From the NCBI RefSeq assembly GCF_020510445.1, contig NZ_JAHBAG010000001.1:4564501-4628500 (forward strand): a DNA stretch of 64,000 bases, given 5' to 3'. The translations under genes were made by a program, and so were the position numbers. Source of the stretch: Hydrogenophaga taeniospiralis. Lineage in GTDB: Bacteria > Pseudomonadota > Gammaproteobacteria > Burkholderiales > Burkholderiaceae_C. Below the pieces are notes generated by a model that was given only the letters and a program-made list of their open reading frames with translations, made no database searches and was not told the DNA's origin. Below, piece by piece: positions 43,261 through 51,627 of this stretch; within the stretch, counting starts at the first letter, position 1; every line of letters begins with the position of its first letter.

Positions 43261-43266
43261 TAAAAT
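43261..43266 (+). promoter_or_regulatory. Putative -10 box of rpsT
   Basis: TAAAAT followed by C lies 47 bases before the rpsT start codon, in the same form as found before purM and argD. An AAGGAA ribosome site follows at about 43300. Confidence 0.5.
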
Positions 43267-43313
43267 CGCGGGCTTTGCTGGCATCATCCCCAAACATCTG
43301 AAGGAAATTCACC

Positions 43314-43613
43314 ATGGCAACCAAGCCGAAGAAAAAGAACCCCCGTCTGGCCTCTGGCCGCAAACGCGTCCGCCAGGACGTCAAGATCAACGCCGCGAAC
43401 ACCTCGCTGCGCTCCAAATACCGCACCGCCGTCAAGAACGTTGAAAAAGCCGTTCTGGCCGGCGACAAGACCAAGGCGACCGAACTGTTCGCCAAGATGC
43501 AACAAGTGGTGGACATCGTTGCTGACAAGGGCATCTTCCACAAGAACAAGGCCGCTCGCGACAAGAGCCGCCTGTCCAGCAAAGTCAAGGCCCTGGCTCT
43601 CGCCGCCGCCTGA
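43314..43613 (+). CDS. rpsT: 30S ribosomal protein S20
   Basis: A 99-residue basic protein of the small subunit that binds the 16S rRNA body. The start [20 protein letters not shown], the middle [19 protein letters not shown], and the C-terminal [19 protein letters not shown] (each quoted up to 20 residues) match S20 throughout. Codon use is biased as expected for a highly expressed gene. AAGGAA precedes the ATG. Two hairpins and a strong terminator follow. Confidence 0.98.
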   Translation: MATKPKKKNPRLASGRKRVRQDVKINAANTSLRSKYRTAVKNVEKAVLAGDKTKATELFAKMQQVVDIVADKGIFHKNKAARDKSRLSSKVKALALAAA

Positions 43614-43622
43614 CACCCACCC

Positions 43623-43663
43623 GGCCTGACCCGTCAGGCCACCAGCCCGGACCCCTCGGGGTC
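43623..43663. repeat. Two tandem hairpins after rpsT
   Basis: GGCCTGAC/GTCAGGCC (43623-43640, 2-base loop) and GACCC/GGGTC (43650-43663, with CTCG between) are consecutive perfect dyads between the rpsT stop and the T-rich terminator. They may stabilise the message or protect its 3' end. Confidence 0.55.
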
Positions 43664-43703
43664 TGCCGTTTGAAACCGGTGCGCTGCCAGCAAAAATGCA
43701 AAG

Positions 43704-43735
43704 AACCGCCGTGTCGCAAGATCCGGCGGTTTTTT
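43704..43735 (+). terminator. Rho-independent terminator of rpsT
   Basis: The stem AACCGCCG (43704-43711) and CGGCGGTT (43724-43731) with a 12-base loop runs into a T-tract ending at 43735, the best intrinsic terminator in the window. Its end touches the stop codon region of the convergent acetyltransferase gene. Confidence 0.85.
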
Positions 43736-44220
43736 CATGGGCGAAGCGGCACCGGCAGGTCAAAGTGCAGCACGTCCTCGCGCCGCCCCAGCTTTGCGTA
43801 GAGCGCCACGGCCGGTTCGTCGGGCGGGTCGGCCTGCACAAAGATCACCCAGGCCCCACAGGCCGCCGCGATGCCCTGGAGGTGTTCGATCAGCCGCGTG
43901 GCGATGCCCTGGCGCCGGTGCACGGCGTCCACCGCCAGGTCGTAGATGTAGATCTCGCTGCGGGCCTGCTCGAACTTTTCCAGCTCGTAGGCCACCAGCC
44001 CACCCACCACCTGGCCTTCGTCGTCCTCGGCCACCAGGGCCACGAAGGTGGTCTTGCCCAGCAGCCGCTCCAGATAGTCCCGCTCGGGGCGTGCGGCGCT
44101 GTAGCTGTCGGGGTCGTCAAAGGCCTGGCTGAACAGGTCCAGCAGCGCGTGCAGGGTGCCGACGTCGTCGCGCCCCAGGCGGAACACGGACAGATCGCGC
44201 CGGATGCCTCGGTCAGTCAT
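43735..44220 (-). CDS. GNAT acetyltransferase of the AAC(3)-I type
   Basis: A 161-residue acetyltransferase with the pattern of aminoglycoside 3-N-acetyltransferases of class [18 protein letters not shown] near 48-64, [20 protein letters not shown] at 78-97, the acetyl-CoA loop HRRQGIA (101-107), [21 protein letters not shown] at about 125-145 (in parts) and EDVLHFD at the end. The same blocks occur in AAC(3)-Ia. It is chromosomal, next to rpsT, with no integron or transposase seen, so it may be a native house enzyme with another amine substrate. It overlaps the TIGR00266 gene by 8 bases. Confidence 0.82.
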   Translation of the reverse strand: MTDRGIRRDLSVFRLGRDDVGTLHALLDLFSQAFDDPDSYSAARPERDYLERLLGKTTFVALVAEDDEGQVVGGLVAYELEKFEQARSEIYIYDLAVDAVHRRQGIATRLIEHLQGIAAACGAWVIFVQADPPDEPAVALYAKLGRREDVLHFDLPVPLRP

Positions 44221-45028
44221 CGCCGCCGGTGAGACTGCCCAGCAGACCGCCGGTGAAAAAGCCCCCCTGCTCGCCGCCGGAACCGCCACCGCCCTTGGTC
44301 ATGGGCGCGGCGGCAAAGATGCGCGAGGCCAGGCGGGCGAACGGCAGCGACTGTATCCACACCGTGCCCGGGCCGCGCAAGGTGGCGAAGAACAGGCCCT
44401 CGCCACCAAACAGCGCCGTCTTCACGCCGCCCACGAACTGGATGTCGAAGTCCACCCCCGGCGTGTAGGCCACCACGCAGCCGGTGTCCACGCGCAGCAC
44501 CTCGCCCGGCTGCAACCGCCGCTCCAGCACCGTGCCCCCGGAGTGGACAAAGGCCAGGCCGTCGCCTTCAAGCTTCTGCATGATGAAGCCCTCGCCGCCG
44601 AAAAAGCCGGTGCCCAGCTTGCGCTGGAACGCAATGCCCAGCGACACGCCCTTGGCCGCGCACAGGAAGGCGTCGCGCTGGCAGATCATGGTGCCGCCAT
44701 GCTGGCTCAGGTCAAACGGAATGATCTTGCCGGTGTAGGGCGCGGCAAACGCCACCTTCTTCTTGCCCTGGCCGTCGTTGGTGTAGACCGTGGTGAACAG
44801 CGATTCGCCCGTGATCAGGCGTTTGCCGGCACCCAGCAGCTTGCCGAACAGGCCCCCGGCACCCGAGCCGGCCGAGCCGTCGCCGAAGACGGTGTCCATC
44901 CGGATGCCGTCCTCCATGTACATCATGCTGCCCGCCTCGCCGATGGCCGCCTCGCCGGGGTCCAGCTCGATTTCGACGAACTGCATGTCGTCGCCGTGCA
45001 GGAAATAGTCAACTTGGTCCATGGCCAT
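44213..45028 (-). CDS. TIGR00266/AIM24-family protein
   Basis: A 271-residue beta-rich protein: [21 protein letters not shown] (in parts) and [13 protein letters not shown] near the start, [21 protein letters not shown] (in parts) in the middle, and [21 protein letters not shown] (in parts) near the end. A Gly-rich tail ([11 protein letters not shown] and further) closes it. The family is widespread and mostly uncharacterised. ATGs at 45028 and 45022 are both plausible. It overlaps the acetyltransferase gene downstream by 8 bases and is divergent from the MFS gene. Confidence 0.88.
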   Translation of the reverse strand: MAMDQVDYFLHGDDMQFVEIELDPGEAAIGEAGSMMYMEDGIRMDTVFGDGSAGSGAGGLFGKLLGAGKRLITGESLFTTVYTNDGQGKKKVAFAAPYTGKIIPFDLSQHGGTMICQRDAFLCAAKGVSLGIAFQRKLGTGFFGGEGFIMQKLEGDGLAFVHSGGTVLERRLQPGEVLRVDTGCVVAYTPGVDFDIQFVGGVKTALFGGEGLFFATLRGPGTVWIQSLPFARLASRIFAAAPMTKGGGGSGGEQGGFFTGGLLGSLTGGDD

Positions 45029-45165
45029 GGGGTTCAGCTCCAGATTCAAATGGGGTTGGGGAAAGCGGTTGTTACAAAAACGCCGCGTCACTATATCCAA
45101 AGCCCCCAGGCGCCGCCCCACGATGCAGGGTTTCTACCAAGCTCTCGCACGCCCAAACGCCGGCC

Positions 45166-46497
45166 ATGCCACGATCGCCGGTTCGCAGCCCGAATCCCGT
45201 CCAGCGGGCCGCACCCATTCACTCCTCCGCTCACGTGTCCCACGCCCCCACCCCAGGTTTCGCGCCAACGTCCCTCACAACCCCCACCGCGGCCCACCCG
45301 GGCCGGGCCATGCTGGCCCTGGGCATCGGCAGTTTTGCCATCGGCACGGGGGAGTTCGTCATCATGGGCCTGCTGCCCGAGGTGGCCCGGGACATCGGCG
45401 TCACCATTCCGCAGGCGGGCCACGTCATCAGCGCCTACGCGCTGGGCGTGGTGATCGGCGCGCCGGTGCTGGCCGTGCTGGCCGCCAGCTGGGGGCGCCG
45501 GGCCCTGCTGGTGGCGCTGATGGCGGTGTTCGCCCTGGGCAACTTCGCCAGCGCACTGGCGCCGGGCTACCTCTCGCTCAACTTGCTGCGTTTCCTGGCG
45601 GGCATGCCGCACGGCACCTATTTCGGCGTGGCGGCGCTGGTGGCGGCCGCGCTGGCGCCGGCGGGCCAGCGGGCGCGCGCGGTGGGCCTGGTGATGACCG
45701 GGCTCACGCTGGCCACCCTGCTGGGCGTGCCGCTGGCGGCCTGGCTGGGGCAGCACTTCGGCTGGCGTGCGGCATTCGTGCTGGTGGGCGCCATCGCGCT
45801 GCTGGCCGCCGGCATGATCCACCGTGAGGTGCCCGCCATGGCCGCGCCGCCGGGGTCCAGCCCGCTGGGCGAGCTGGGCGCGCTGCGCAACAAACAGGTC
45901 TGGCTGACGCTGGGCATTGGCGCCATCGGCTTTGGTGGCCTGTTCGCGGTGTTCAGCTACGTCAAGCCCACCATGATCGAAATGGCCGGCCTGCCGCTGT
46001 CCGGTGTGCCGGTGGTGCTGGCGCTCTTTGGCCTGGGCATGGTGGTGGGCAACGTGCTGGGTTCGCGCCTGGCCGACCGCGCGCTCATGCCCACGGTGGG
46101 GGGCATGCTGGCCTGGTCCGTCGTGGTGCTGGTGGCGTTCACCTTCACCGCCCAGCACGTGGTGGCGGGTTCGATCAACATCTTCCTGATCGGCACCGTG
46201 GTGGCCGTCGGCCCGGCCCTGCAGATCCGGCTGATGGACGTGGCGGGCGAGGCCCAGGTGCTGGCCGCCGCGCTCAACCACTCGGCCTTCAACGTCGCCA
46301 ACGCGCTGGGCGCCTGGCTGGGCGGGGTGGCCATCAGTGCGGGCCTGGGTTGGACCTCGACCGGCTGGGTGGGTGCGCTGCTGGCGCTGGCCGGGCTGGG
46401 CGTGTTTGCCTGGGCACGGGCCGATGCGCGAGCGCATCCGGTGGCGGGTCACAAGGGGCCGGAGCGGGTGGCCACGTCGGCCAGCGGTCAGGCCTGA
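45166..46497 (+). CDS. MFS permease, arabinose-efflux (AraJ/YdhP)-like
   Basis: A membrane protein of 443 residues with 12 predicted helices starting near residue 47 (MLALGIGSFAIGTGEFVIMG, in parts). The family marker GTGEFVIMGLLPEVA and the MFS loop ASWGRRALLVAL between helices two and three are present. The first 46 residues are low-complexity and may not be translated; a GTG near 45235 would remove about half of them. The substrate is unknown; sugars, drugs or small metabolites are exported by relatives. Confidence 0.86.
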   Translation: MPRSPVRSPNPVQRAAPIHSSAHVSHAPTPGFAPTSLTTPTAAHPGRAMLALGIGSFAIGTGEFVIMGLLPEVARDIGVTIPQAGHVISAYALGVVIGAPVLAVLAASWGRRALLVALMAVFALGNFASALAPGYLSLNLLRFLAGMPHGTYFGVAALVAAALAPAGQRARAVGLVMTGLTLATLLGVPLAAWLGQHFGWRAAFVLVGAIALLAAGMIHREVPAMAAPPGSSPLGELGALRNKQVWLTLGIGAIGFGGLFAVFSYVKPTMIEMAGLPLSGVPVVLALFGLGMVVGNVLGSRLADRALMPTVGGMLAWSVVVLVAFTFTAQHVVAGSINIFLIGTVVAVGPALQIRLMDVAGEAQVLAAALNHSAFNVANALGAWLGGVAISAGLGWTSTGWVGALLALAGLGVFAWARADARAHPVAGHKGPERVATSASGQA

Positions 46498-46527
46498 GCG
46501 GCTGAGATCGGCCGTTTTTCCAGGGTT

Positions 46528-46854
46528 TCAGGGCTTGGCGGGCCGGTCTGGCAGCAGACAGCCTTCCACCACCTGCAGGTCGTTGTCGCGCGCGAAGTGC
46601 ATGACGAAGTCCCAGGCCATGGGCTCGGCTTCGCGCAGGTCGGTGTGGACGATGACGACTTTCACCCCGTTCATCACCGTGGGCACGCACCAGGGCGAAT
46701 AGGCGATGTGGCTGCCCTGCCGGACCACGCCGCCACCCGGGCGGAACTGGCTCATCACGCCGGCCAGACGTTCGGCCCAGTCGCTGGGGCGAAAGGTGCG
46801 GCCACTCTGGGTGACGCCCTGGATGAACACTTGTTTGGCAGTCGGAGAAACCAT
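46528..46854 (-). CDS. DUF3579 protein
   Basis: A 108-residue cytosolic protein found nearly only in beta-proteobacteria. The conserved stretches are QVFIQGVTQSGRTFRPSDWAERL (in parts), MSQFRPGG, YSPWCVPTVMNGVKVV and DWDFV-like AWDFVMHFARDN. The function is unknown. It is convergent with the MFS gene. A perfect 12-base palindrome lies about 92 bases upstream of its start. Confidence 0.9.
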   Translation of the reverse strand: MVSPTAKQVFIQGVTQSGRTFRPSDWAERLAGVMSQFRPGGGVVRQGSHIAYSPWCVPTVMNGVKVVIVHTDLREAEPMAWDFVMHFARDNDLQVVEGCLLPDRPAKP

Positions 46855-46945
46855 CGGGGAAGCCTTCGGATGGAGGGCCCTGGAAGGGAGGCATGGCCAC
46901 CGCCAGGCCGAGGATCGCTGGCCGGGATGGCTGGCAGGTATTCTA

Positions 46946-46957
46946 TCTTATATAAGA
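46946..46957. promoter_or_regulatory. Perfect 12-base AT-rich palindrome
   Basis: TCTTATATAAGA reads the same on both strands and stands out in a GC-rich gap. It lies 92 bases upstream of the DUF3579 start and 179 bases upstream of the argD start, so it could serve either as an operator or as part of a promoter. Confidence 0.5.
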
Positions 46958-47060
46958 CTTGAAGTCAGGGATTACCCGGCCCCGGGCCAGTGGGTGGGGC
47001 ACCGGCCCGGCGGCATGACAGCGATGCCCAACAAGCAATGATGATGCCCGCTGCTGCCCC

Positions 47061-47110
47061 TAAAATCGCTTTTCAACGGCTCAACCTTCGTTGAGCCGCT
47101 TTCTTTTGGT
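47061..47110 (+). promoter_or_regulatory. argD leader: -10 box followed by a terminator-like hairpin
   Basis: TAAAAT at 47061-47066 is followed by a perfect 8-bp stem, CGGCTCAA (47077-47084) and TTGAGCCG (47091-47098), with a 6-base loop, and then by CTTTCTTTT. The hairpin lies 38 bases before the argD start codon. Its position and T-rich tail are those of an attenuator or a 5' stabilising element. Confidence 0.55.
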
Positions 47111-47135
47111 CTGTCCCCCAACCGGAGTCCCCCGC

Positions 47136-48341
47136 ATGAATGCCGCTGCGCCCGCCGCCACCTCGCCCCATGTGATGAACACCTACGGCCGCCTGCCGAT
47201 CGCCATGTCACACGGACGAGGCTGCCGCGTCTGGGACGTGAACGGCAAGGAGTACCTGGACGCGCTGGCCGGCATCGCCGTCAACACCCTGGGCCACGCC
47301 CACCCCAAACTGGTGCCCGCGCTGCAGGACCAGGTGGCCAAGCTGATCCACTCCAGCAACTACTACCACGTGCCCAACCAGGAGGTCCTGGCCCAGATGC
47401 TGGTGGAACGTTCGGGCATGACCAACGTGTTCTTCTGCAGCACCGGCCTGGAGGCCAACGAGGCCGCGCTGAAGCTGGCACGCAAGTACGGCCACGACAA
47501 GGGCATCGAACGCCCGGAGATCGTGGTCTATGAAAAAGCCTTCCACGGCCGCAGCATCGCCACGCTGAGCGCCACCGGCAACCCCAAGGTGCAGGCCGGC
47601 TTCGGCCCGCTGGTCGAAGGCTTCATCCGCGTGCCGCTCAACGACATCGACGCCCTGAAAAAGGCCACCGTGGGCAACCCCAACGTGGTGGCGGTGTTTT
47701 TTGAAACCATCCAGGGCGAAGGCGGCGTGAACCCGATGCGCGCGCAGTACCTCCAGGAGGTGCGCGCGCTGTGCGACGCGCAGGACTGGCTGCTGATGAT
47801 CGACGAGGTGCAGTGCGGCATGGGCCGCACCGGCAAGTGGTTCGCCCACCAGTGGGCCGGCATCAAACCCGACGTGATGCCGCTGGCCAAGGGCCTGGGC
47901 TCGGGCGTGCCGATCGGCGCGGTGGTGGCCGGCCCCAAGGCCGCGAACATTTTCCAACCGGGCAACCACGGCACCACCTTCGGCGGCAACCCGCTGGCCA
48001 TGCGCGCCGGGGTCGAGACCATCCGCATCATGGAAGAAGACGGCCTGCTGGAGAACGCGGCCACCGTGGGCGCGCACCTGCGCAGCGCGCTGGAAAAAGG
48101 CCTGGCCGGCAACCCGGGGCTGAAAGAGATCCGGGGCCAGGGCCTGATGATCGGCGTGGAGCTGAACAAGCCCTGCGGCGTGATCACCCAGCGCGCGGCC
48201 GACGCCGGCCTGCTGCTCTCGGTCACGGCCGACAGCGTGATCCGCCTGGTGCCGCCGCTGATCATGACCACCGCCGAGGCCGACGAAGTCGCCGCCATCC
48301 TGTTGCCGATCATCACCACCTTCCTGACGGAAAACCCATGA
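47136..48341 (+). CDS. argD: Acetylornithine aminotransferase
   Basis: A 401-residue class III PLP transaminase of arginine synthesis, converting N-acetylglutamate semialdehyde to N-acetylornithine. The cofactor lysine is Lys252 in PLAKGLGSGVPIGA, the Asp pairing with PLP lies in MIDEVQCGMGRTG (about 221-233), and FCSTGLEANEAALKLAR and FFETIQGEGG are family hallmarks. It overlaps argF by ATGA (48338-48341). The ATG at 47136 has CCGGAG upstream; the 15-codon extension is not supported. Confidence 0.95.
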   Translation: MNAAAPAATSPHVMNTYGRLPIAMSHGRGCRVWDVNGKEYLDALAGIAVNTLGHAHPKLVPALQDQVAKLIHSSNYYHVPNQEVLAQMLVERSGMTNVFFCSTGLEANEAALKLARKYGHDKGIERPEIVVYEKAFHGRSIATLSATGNPKVQAGFGPLVEGFIRVPLNDIDALKKATVGNPNVVAVFFETIQGEGGVNPMRAQYLQEVRALCDAQDWLLMIDEVQCGMGRTGKWFAHQWAGIKPDVMPLAKGLGSGVPIGAVVAGPKAANIFQPGNHGTTFGGNPLAMRAGVETIRIMEEDGLLENAATVGAHLRSALEKGLAGNPGLKEIRGQGLMIGVELNKPCGVITQRAADAGLLLSVTADSVIRLVPPLIMTTAEADEVAAILLPIITTFLTENP

Positions 48342-49285
48342 ACCTCCGCCACTACCTCCAGTTCAAGGACCTGAGCGCCGACGAGTACGCCTACCTGCTC
48401 ACGCGCGCCGCGTTCATCAAGGCCAAGTTCAAGGCCGTCGAAAAGCACCAGCCGTTCGCCGACCCGGACCGCACCCTGGCCATGATCTTCGAGAAGGCCA
48501 GCACCCGCACGCGTGTGAGCTTCGAGGCCGGCATGTACCAGCTCGGCGGCTCGGTGGTGCACCTGACCACGGGCGACAGCCAGCTCGGCCGCGCCGAGCC
48601 GATCGAGGACAGCGCCAAGGTGATCAGCCGCATGGTGGACCTGGTGATGATCCGCACCTTTGAGCAGAGCAAGCTGGAGCGCTTCGCGGCGCACTCGCGC
48701 GTGCCGGTCATCAACGGCCTGACCAACGAGTTCCACCCCTGCCAGATCCTGGCCGACCTGTTCACGATGGTCGAGTACCGCCCGGCCGCCAGCGGCAACC
48801 CGCTGGATGCCATCAAGGGCAAGGTCGTGGCCTGGGTGGGCGACGGCAACAACATGGCCAACACCTGGCTGCAGGCGGCCGAGCTGCTGGGCTTTACCGT
48901 GCACGTGAGCACACCCAGCGGCTACGAAGTCGACCCGAAGCTCGCCGGCGTCTCCAACCCCGCCTGCTACAAGGTGTTCAAGGACCCGAAGGAAGCCTGC
49001 ACCGGCGCCGATCTGGTGACCACCGATGTCTGGACCAGCATGGGCTACGAGGCCGAAAACGAGGTGCGCCGCGCCGCGTTCGCGCAGTGGTGTGTGGACG
49101 AGGCCATGATGGCCGTGGCCAAACCCGACGCGCTCTTCATGCACTGCCTGCCGGCGCACCGCGGTGAAGAGGTGAGCGCCGAGGTGATCGACGGCCCGCA
49201 ATCGGTGGTGTGGGACGAGGCCGAGAACCGCATGCATGTGCAGAAGGCGCTGATGGAGTACCTGCTGCTGGGCCGCCTGGGCTGA
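48338..49285 (+). CDS. argF: Ornithine carbamoyltransferase
   Basis: A 315-residue enzyme making citrulline from ornithine and carbamoyl phosphate. The carbamoyl-phosphate loop STRTR is at 55-59, HPCQ at 133-136, the ornithine loop SMG at 234-236 and HCLP at 269-272, all intact. The length is normal for the anabolic form. It is translationally coupled to argD by a 4-base overlap. The frame beginning at 47771 is a long extension across argD and is not real. Confidence 0.96.
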   Translation: MNLRHYLQFKDLSADEYAYLLTRAAFIKAKFKAVEKHQPFADPDRTLAMIFEKASTRTRVSFEAGMYQLGGSVVHLTTGDSQLGRAEPIEDSAKVISRMVDLVMIRTFEQSKLERFAAHSRVPVINGLTNEFHPCQILADLFTMVEYRPAASGNPLDAIKGKVVAWVGDGNNMANTWLQAAELLGFTVHVSTPSGYEVDPKLAGVSNPACYKVFKDPKEACTGADLVTTDVWTSMGYEAENEVRRAAFAQWCVDEAMMAVAKPDALFMHCLPAHRGEEVSAEVIDGPQSVVWDEAENRMHVQKALMEYLLLGRLG

Positions 49286-49293
49286 ATCGGCCT

Positions 49294-49605
49294 GTGAGCG
49301 CCTGCACCGCTTGCGGCGCCTGCTGCGCCAGCTTCCGCGTGGACTTCTCGGTGCATGAAACCCAGTCCGAAGGGGGCAGCGTGCCCGACGGGCTGTGGGT
49401 GCCGGTGACCGACAGCATCGCCCGCCTGCGCGGCACCGACCATGGCCGCCCGCGCTGTGCGGCGCTCTCCGGCAAGGTCGGCGAAAGAGCCACTTGCGGC
49501 ATCTACGAGTGGCGGCCCAACCCCTGCCGCGAATTTGAAGAGGGCAGCGATGCCTGCGGCCAGGCGCGCCGCCGCCACGGCCTGCCCCCCTTGCCCGCGC
49601 GCTGA
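49294..49605 (+). CDS. YkgJ-type cysteine-cluster protein, first copy
   Basis: A 103-residue protein starting at a GTG 9 bases after the argF stop. The Cys pattern CTACGACC near the start, PRCAAL, ATCGIY, NPCREF and DACG is that of the YkgJ (zinc- or iron-binding) family. The C-terminal ARRRHGLPPLP motif repeats in the next gene. The overall 30-40 percent identity by eye shows a tandem duplication. Metal binding is inferred from the family; the function is unknown. Confidence 0.82.
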   Translation: MSACTACGACCASFRVDFSVHETQSEGGSVPDGLWVPVTDSIARLRGTDHGRPRCAALSGKVGERATCGIYEWRPNPCREFEEGSDACGQARRRHGLPPLPAR

Positions 49606-49609
49606 ACCC

Positions 49610-49930
49610 ATGTCCCAGTGCCAGACCTGCGGCGCGTGTTGCGCCGCCTATCGCGTCCAGTTTTCGGTGTACGAGCTGGACGACATGGGCGGCGCGGTGC
49701 CTGTGACCCTGACCGAAACCGTCAACGGCAGCACCTGCCGCATGCGGGGTACCGGCGAGGTGCCGATCCGCTGCGTGGCGCTGTCGGGCAGCGTGGGCAC
49801 CGCGGTGGGCTGCACCATCTACGCACTGCGCCCCCGACCCTGCACCGAACTGCAGGAAGGTTCCTACGCCTGCAACAAGGCACGCCAGCGCCATGGCCTG
49901 CCGCCGCTGGATGAACGGCCGGAACACTGA
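49610..49930 (+). CDS. YkgJ-type cysteine-cluster protein, second copy
   Basis: A 106-residue paralogue of the preceding product, with CQTCGACC at the start, IRCVAL, GCTIY, RPCTEL and YACNKARQRHGLPPL. It starts 4 bases after the first copy stops and ends 2 bases before the methyltransferase gene, so argD-argF-ykgJ-ykgJ-methyltransferase may be one transcript. It lacks none of the paired Cys seen in the first copy, and gains one in STCRMRG. Confidence 0.85.
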   Translation: MSQCQTCGACCAAYRVQFSVYELDDMGGAVPVTLTETVNGSTCRMRGTGEVPIRCVALSGSVGTAVGCTIYALRPRPCTELQEGSYACNKARQRHGLPPLDERPEH

Positions 49931-49932
49931 AT

Positions 49933-50850
49933 ATGCAAGCCCTGCTCGACACCATCGCCACGATGGCCATGCCCACCGATGCCCAACGCCTCTTCCACGG
50001 CCGGGGTGGTCTGCACCCGGGCTGTGAAGCCTGGACGCTGGACGCCTACCCGCCGGTGTGGGTGTTGACCCGATTTGGCGAAGCCAGCGACGACGAACTG
50101 GCCACGGTGTCGGCCGCACTCGCCGCGCGCCACGAGCAGCTCGCACCCGACCAGCCACTGAACTGGGTGTTCCAGAGCCGGCACGAGGGTCGCAGCGACA
50201 CCCGGCTGATGACCGGCAGCGTGCCCGAGCCGCACGTGGTGACCGAGCGCGGTACGCGCTACCTGGTGCACGTGCTCAAAGGGCAGAACCACGGCCTGTT
50301 CCTCGACATGGCCGATGGCCGCCAGTGGGTGCGCGAACACGCGGCGGGCGCCAAGGTGCTCAACCTCTTTGCCTACACCTGCGCCTTCTCGGTGGCAGCG
50401 CTGCAGGGTGGCGCGAAGCAGGTGGTGAACGTGGACATGAGCGCGGGCGCCATCGCGCTCGGACAACAGAACCACGCGCTCAACGGGCTGCAGGCCGGTG
50501 CCAGCTTCCTGGCCCACGACATCTTCAAGACCTGGGGCAAGCTCACACGCTCAGGGCCCTACCACCTGGTCATCGTCGATCCGCCCAGCTATCAGAAAGG
50601 CAGCTTCGTCGCGACCAAAGACTACCTGCGCCTCATGCGCCGCCTGCCGGACCTGCTGCGCCCGGGCGGCCGGGTGTTGCTGTGCCTCAACGCGCCCGAG
50701 CTGGACACCGGTTTTTTGCAGGACCAGATGCGCGAGGCCGCACCCGAACTCGTGTTCGAGCAACGCCTGCCCAACCCGACGAGCTTCGCCGACGCGTCGC
50801 CCGAACGCGCGCTCAAGGTGCTGGTATACCGCGCGCCGGACCTCCCCTGA
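49933..50850 (+). CDS. RlmI/RlmK-like SAM-dependent methyltransferase
   Basis: A 305-residue methyltransferase of the 23S rRNA cytosine/guanine type. SAM motif I is VLNLFAYTCAFSVAAL (about 139-154), the acidic end VNVDMSAGAI follows, and the catalytic-loop motif is IVDPPSYQKGSF (about 214-225). The N-terminal part is short and lacks a full PUA domain. Relatives modify 23S rRNA; the exact base cannot be told. The longer frame at 50058 is a shadow. Confidence 0.87.
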   Translation: MQALLDTIATMAMPTDAQRLFHGRGGLHPGCEAWTLDAYPPVWVLTRFGEASDDELATVSAALAARHEQLAPDQPLNWVFQSRHEGRSDTRLMTGSVPEPHVVTERGTRYLVHVLKGQNHGLFLDMADGRQWVREHAAGAKVLNLFAYTCAFSVAALQGGAKQVVNVDMSAGAIALGQQNHALNGLQAGASFLAHDIFKTWGKLTRSGPYHLVIVDPPSYQKGSFVATKDYLRLMRRLPDLLRPGGRVLLCLNAPELDTGFLQDQMREAAPELVFEQRLPNPTSFADASPERALKVLVYRAPDLP

Positions 50851-50885
50851 AAAGGAACACCCCTGCCGCGCTCCGGGCCATATGG

Positions 50886-50925
50886 TTTAGACCTAAAATA
50901 ATTTCGGTAGCGTTGGAAATTACCG
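50886..50925. promoter_or_regulatory. Two dyads upstream of the kyn operon
   Basis: TTTAG-AC-CTAAA (50886-50897) and CGGTA/TACCG with 11 bases between (50905-50925) lie in an AT-rich interval 40-80 bases before the kynB start. They are plausible sites for a kynurenine- or tryptophan-responsive regulator. No such regulator gene is adjacent. Confidence 0.5.
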
Positions 50926-50964
50926 ACACCATGGCTTTTTCTCCGGTGCTACCTTCATCGCACC

Positions 50965-51627
50965 ATGAAAAAGCTCTGGGACATTTCCCCTCCGATCCAT
51001 GCGGGTGCACCGGTTTTTCCGGGCGACACGGCCTACACGCAGCAGTGGGTGGCGAGCATCGAGCCGGGTTGCCCGGTCAACGTGAGCGCCATCACGCTCT
51101 CGCCCCACGTGGGCGCGCACGCCGACGCGCCGCTGCACTACGACGCAGCGGGCGCGGCCATTGGCGCGGTGGACCTCGACGCCTTTCTCGGCCCCTGCCG
51201 CGTGGTACACGCCATCGGCTGCGGCCCGCTGGTGCGGCCCGAACACATCGCGCATGCGCTGGGCAAGCCGCCCAGCGGCGGGGCATGGAGCCTGGACGCC
51301 CTGCCCCCTCGCGTGCTGGTGCGCGTCTACCAGCACCAGCCCCAGGACCGGTTTGACGACGCCCTGCCCGCCTTTGCGCCGGACACCGTGGAACAACTCG
51401 CCGACCTCGGCGTGAAGCTCATCGGCATCGACAGCGCCAGCATCGACCCCGCCGACAGCAAGACGCTCGACAGCCACCAGGTGATCCGCCGGCGCGGCCT
51501 GCGTGTGCTGGAAAACCTGCTGCTCGACGACGTGCCCGAGGGCGACTACGAGCTGATCGCCCTGCCCCTGAAGCTCACCACGGCCGACGCCAGCCCGGTG
51601 CGCGCCATCCTCCGAAGTCTCGAATAA
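50965..51627 (+). CDS. kynB: Kynurenine formamidase (arylformamidase)
   Basis: A 220-residue metal hydrolase that removes formyl from N-formylkynurenine. The zinc site pattern His48-x3-His52-x-Asp54-x3-His58 (SPHVGAHADAPLHY) and the C-terminal GIDSASIDPADSKTLDSHQVI segment (seen in parts) are those of bacterial KynB. It heads the kynB-kynU-kynA operon of tryptophan breakdown to anthranilate. Dyads upstream may control it. It is followed by a repeat element before kynU. Confidence 0.95.
   Translation: MKKLWDISPPIHAGAPVFPGDTAYTQQWVASIEPGCPVNVSAITLSPHVGAHADAPLHYDAAGAAIGAVDLDAFLGPCRVVHAIGCGPLVRPEHIAHALGKPPSGGAWSLDALPPRVLVRVYQHQPQDRFDDALPAFAPDTVEQLADLGVKLIGIDSASIDPADSKTLDSHQVIRRRGLRVLENLLLDDVPEGDYELIALPLKLTTADASPVRAILRSLE

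Noticed and set aside
43735..44220. Acquired resistance cassette
   Set aside because: There is no attC-like site, integrase or IS near the acetyltransferase, and its composition matches the chromosome. A native gene is more likely.
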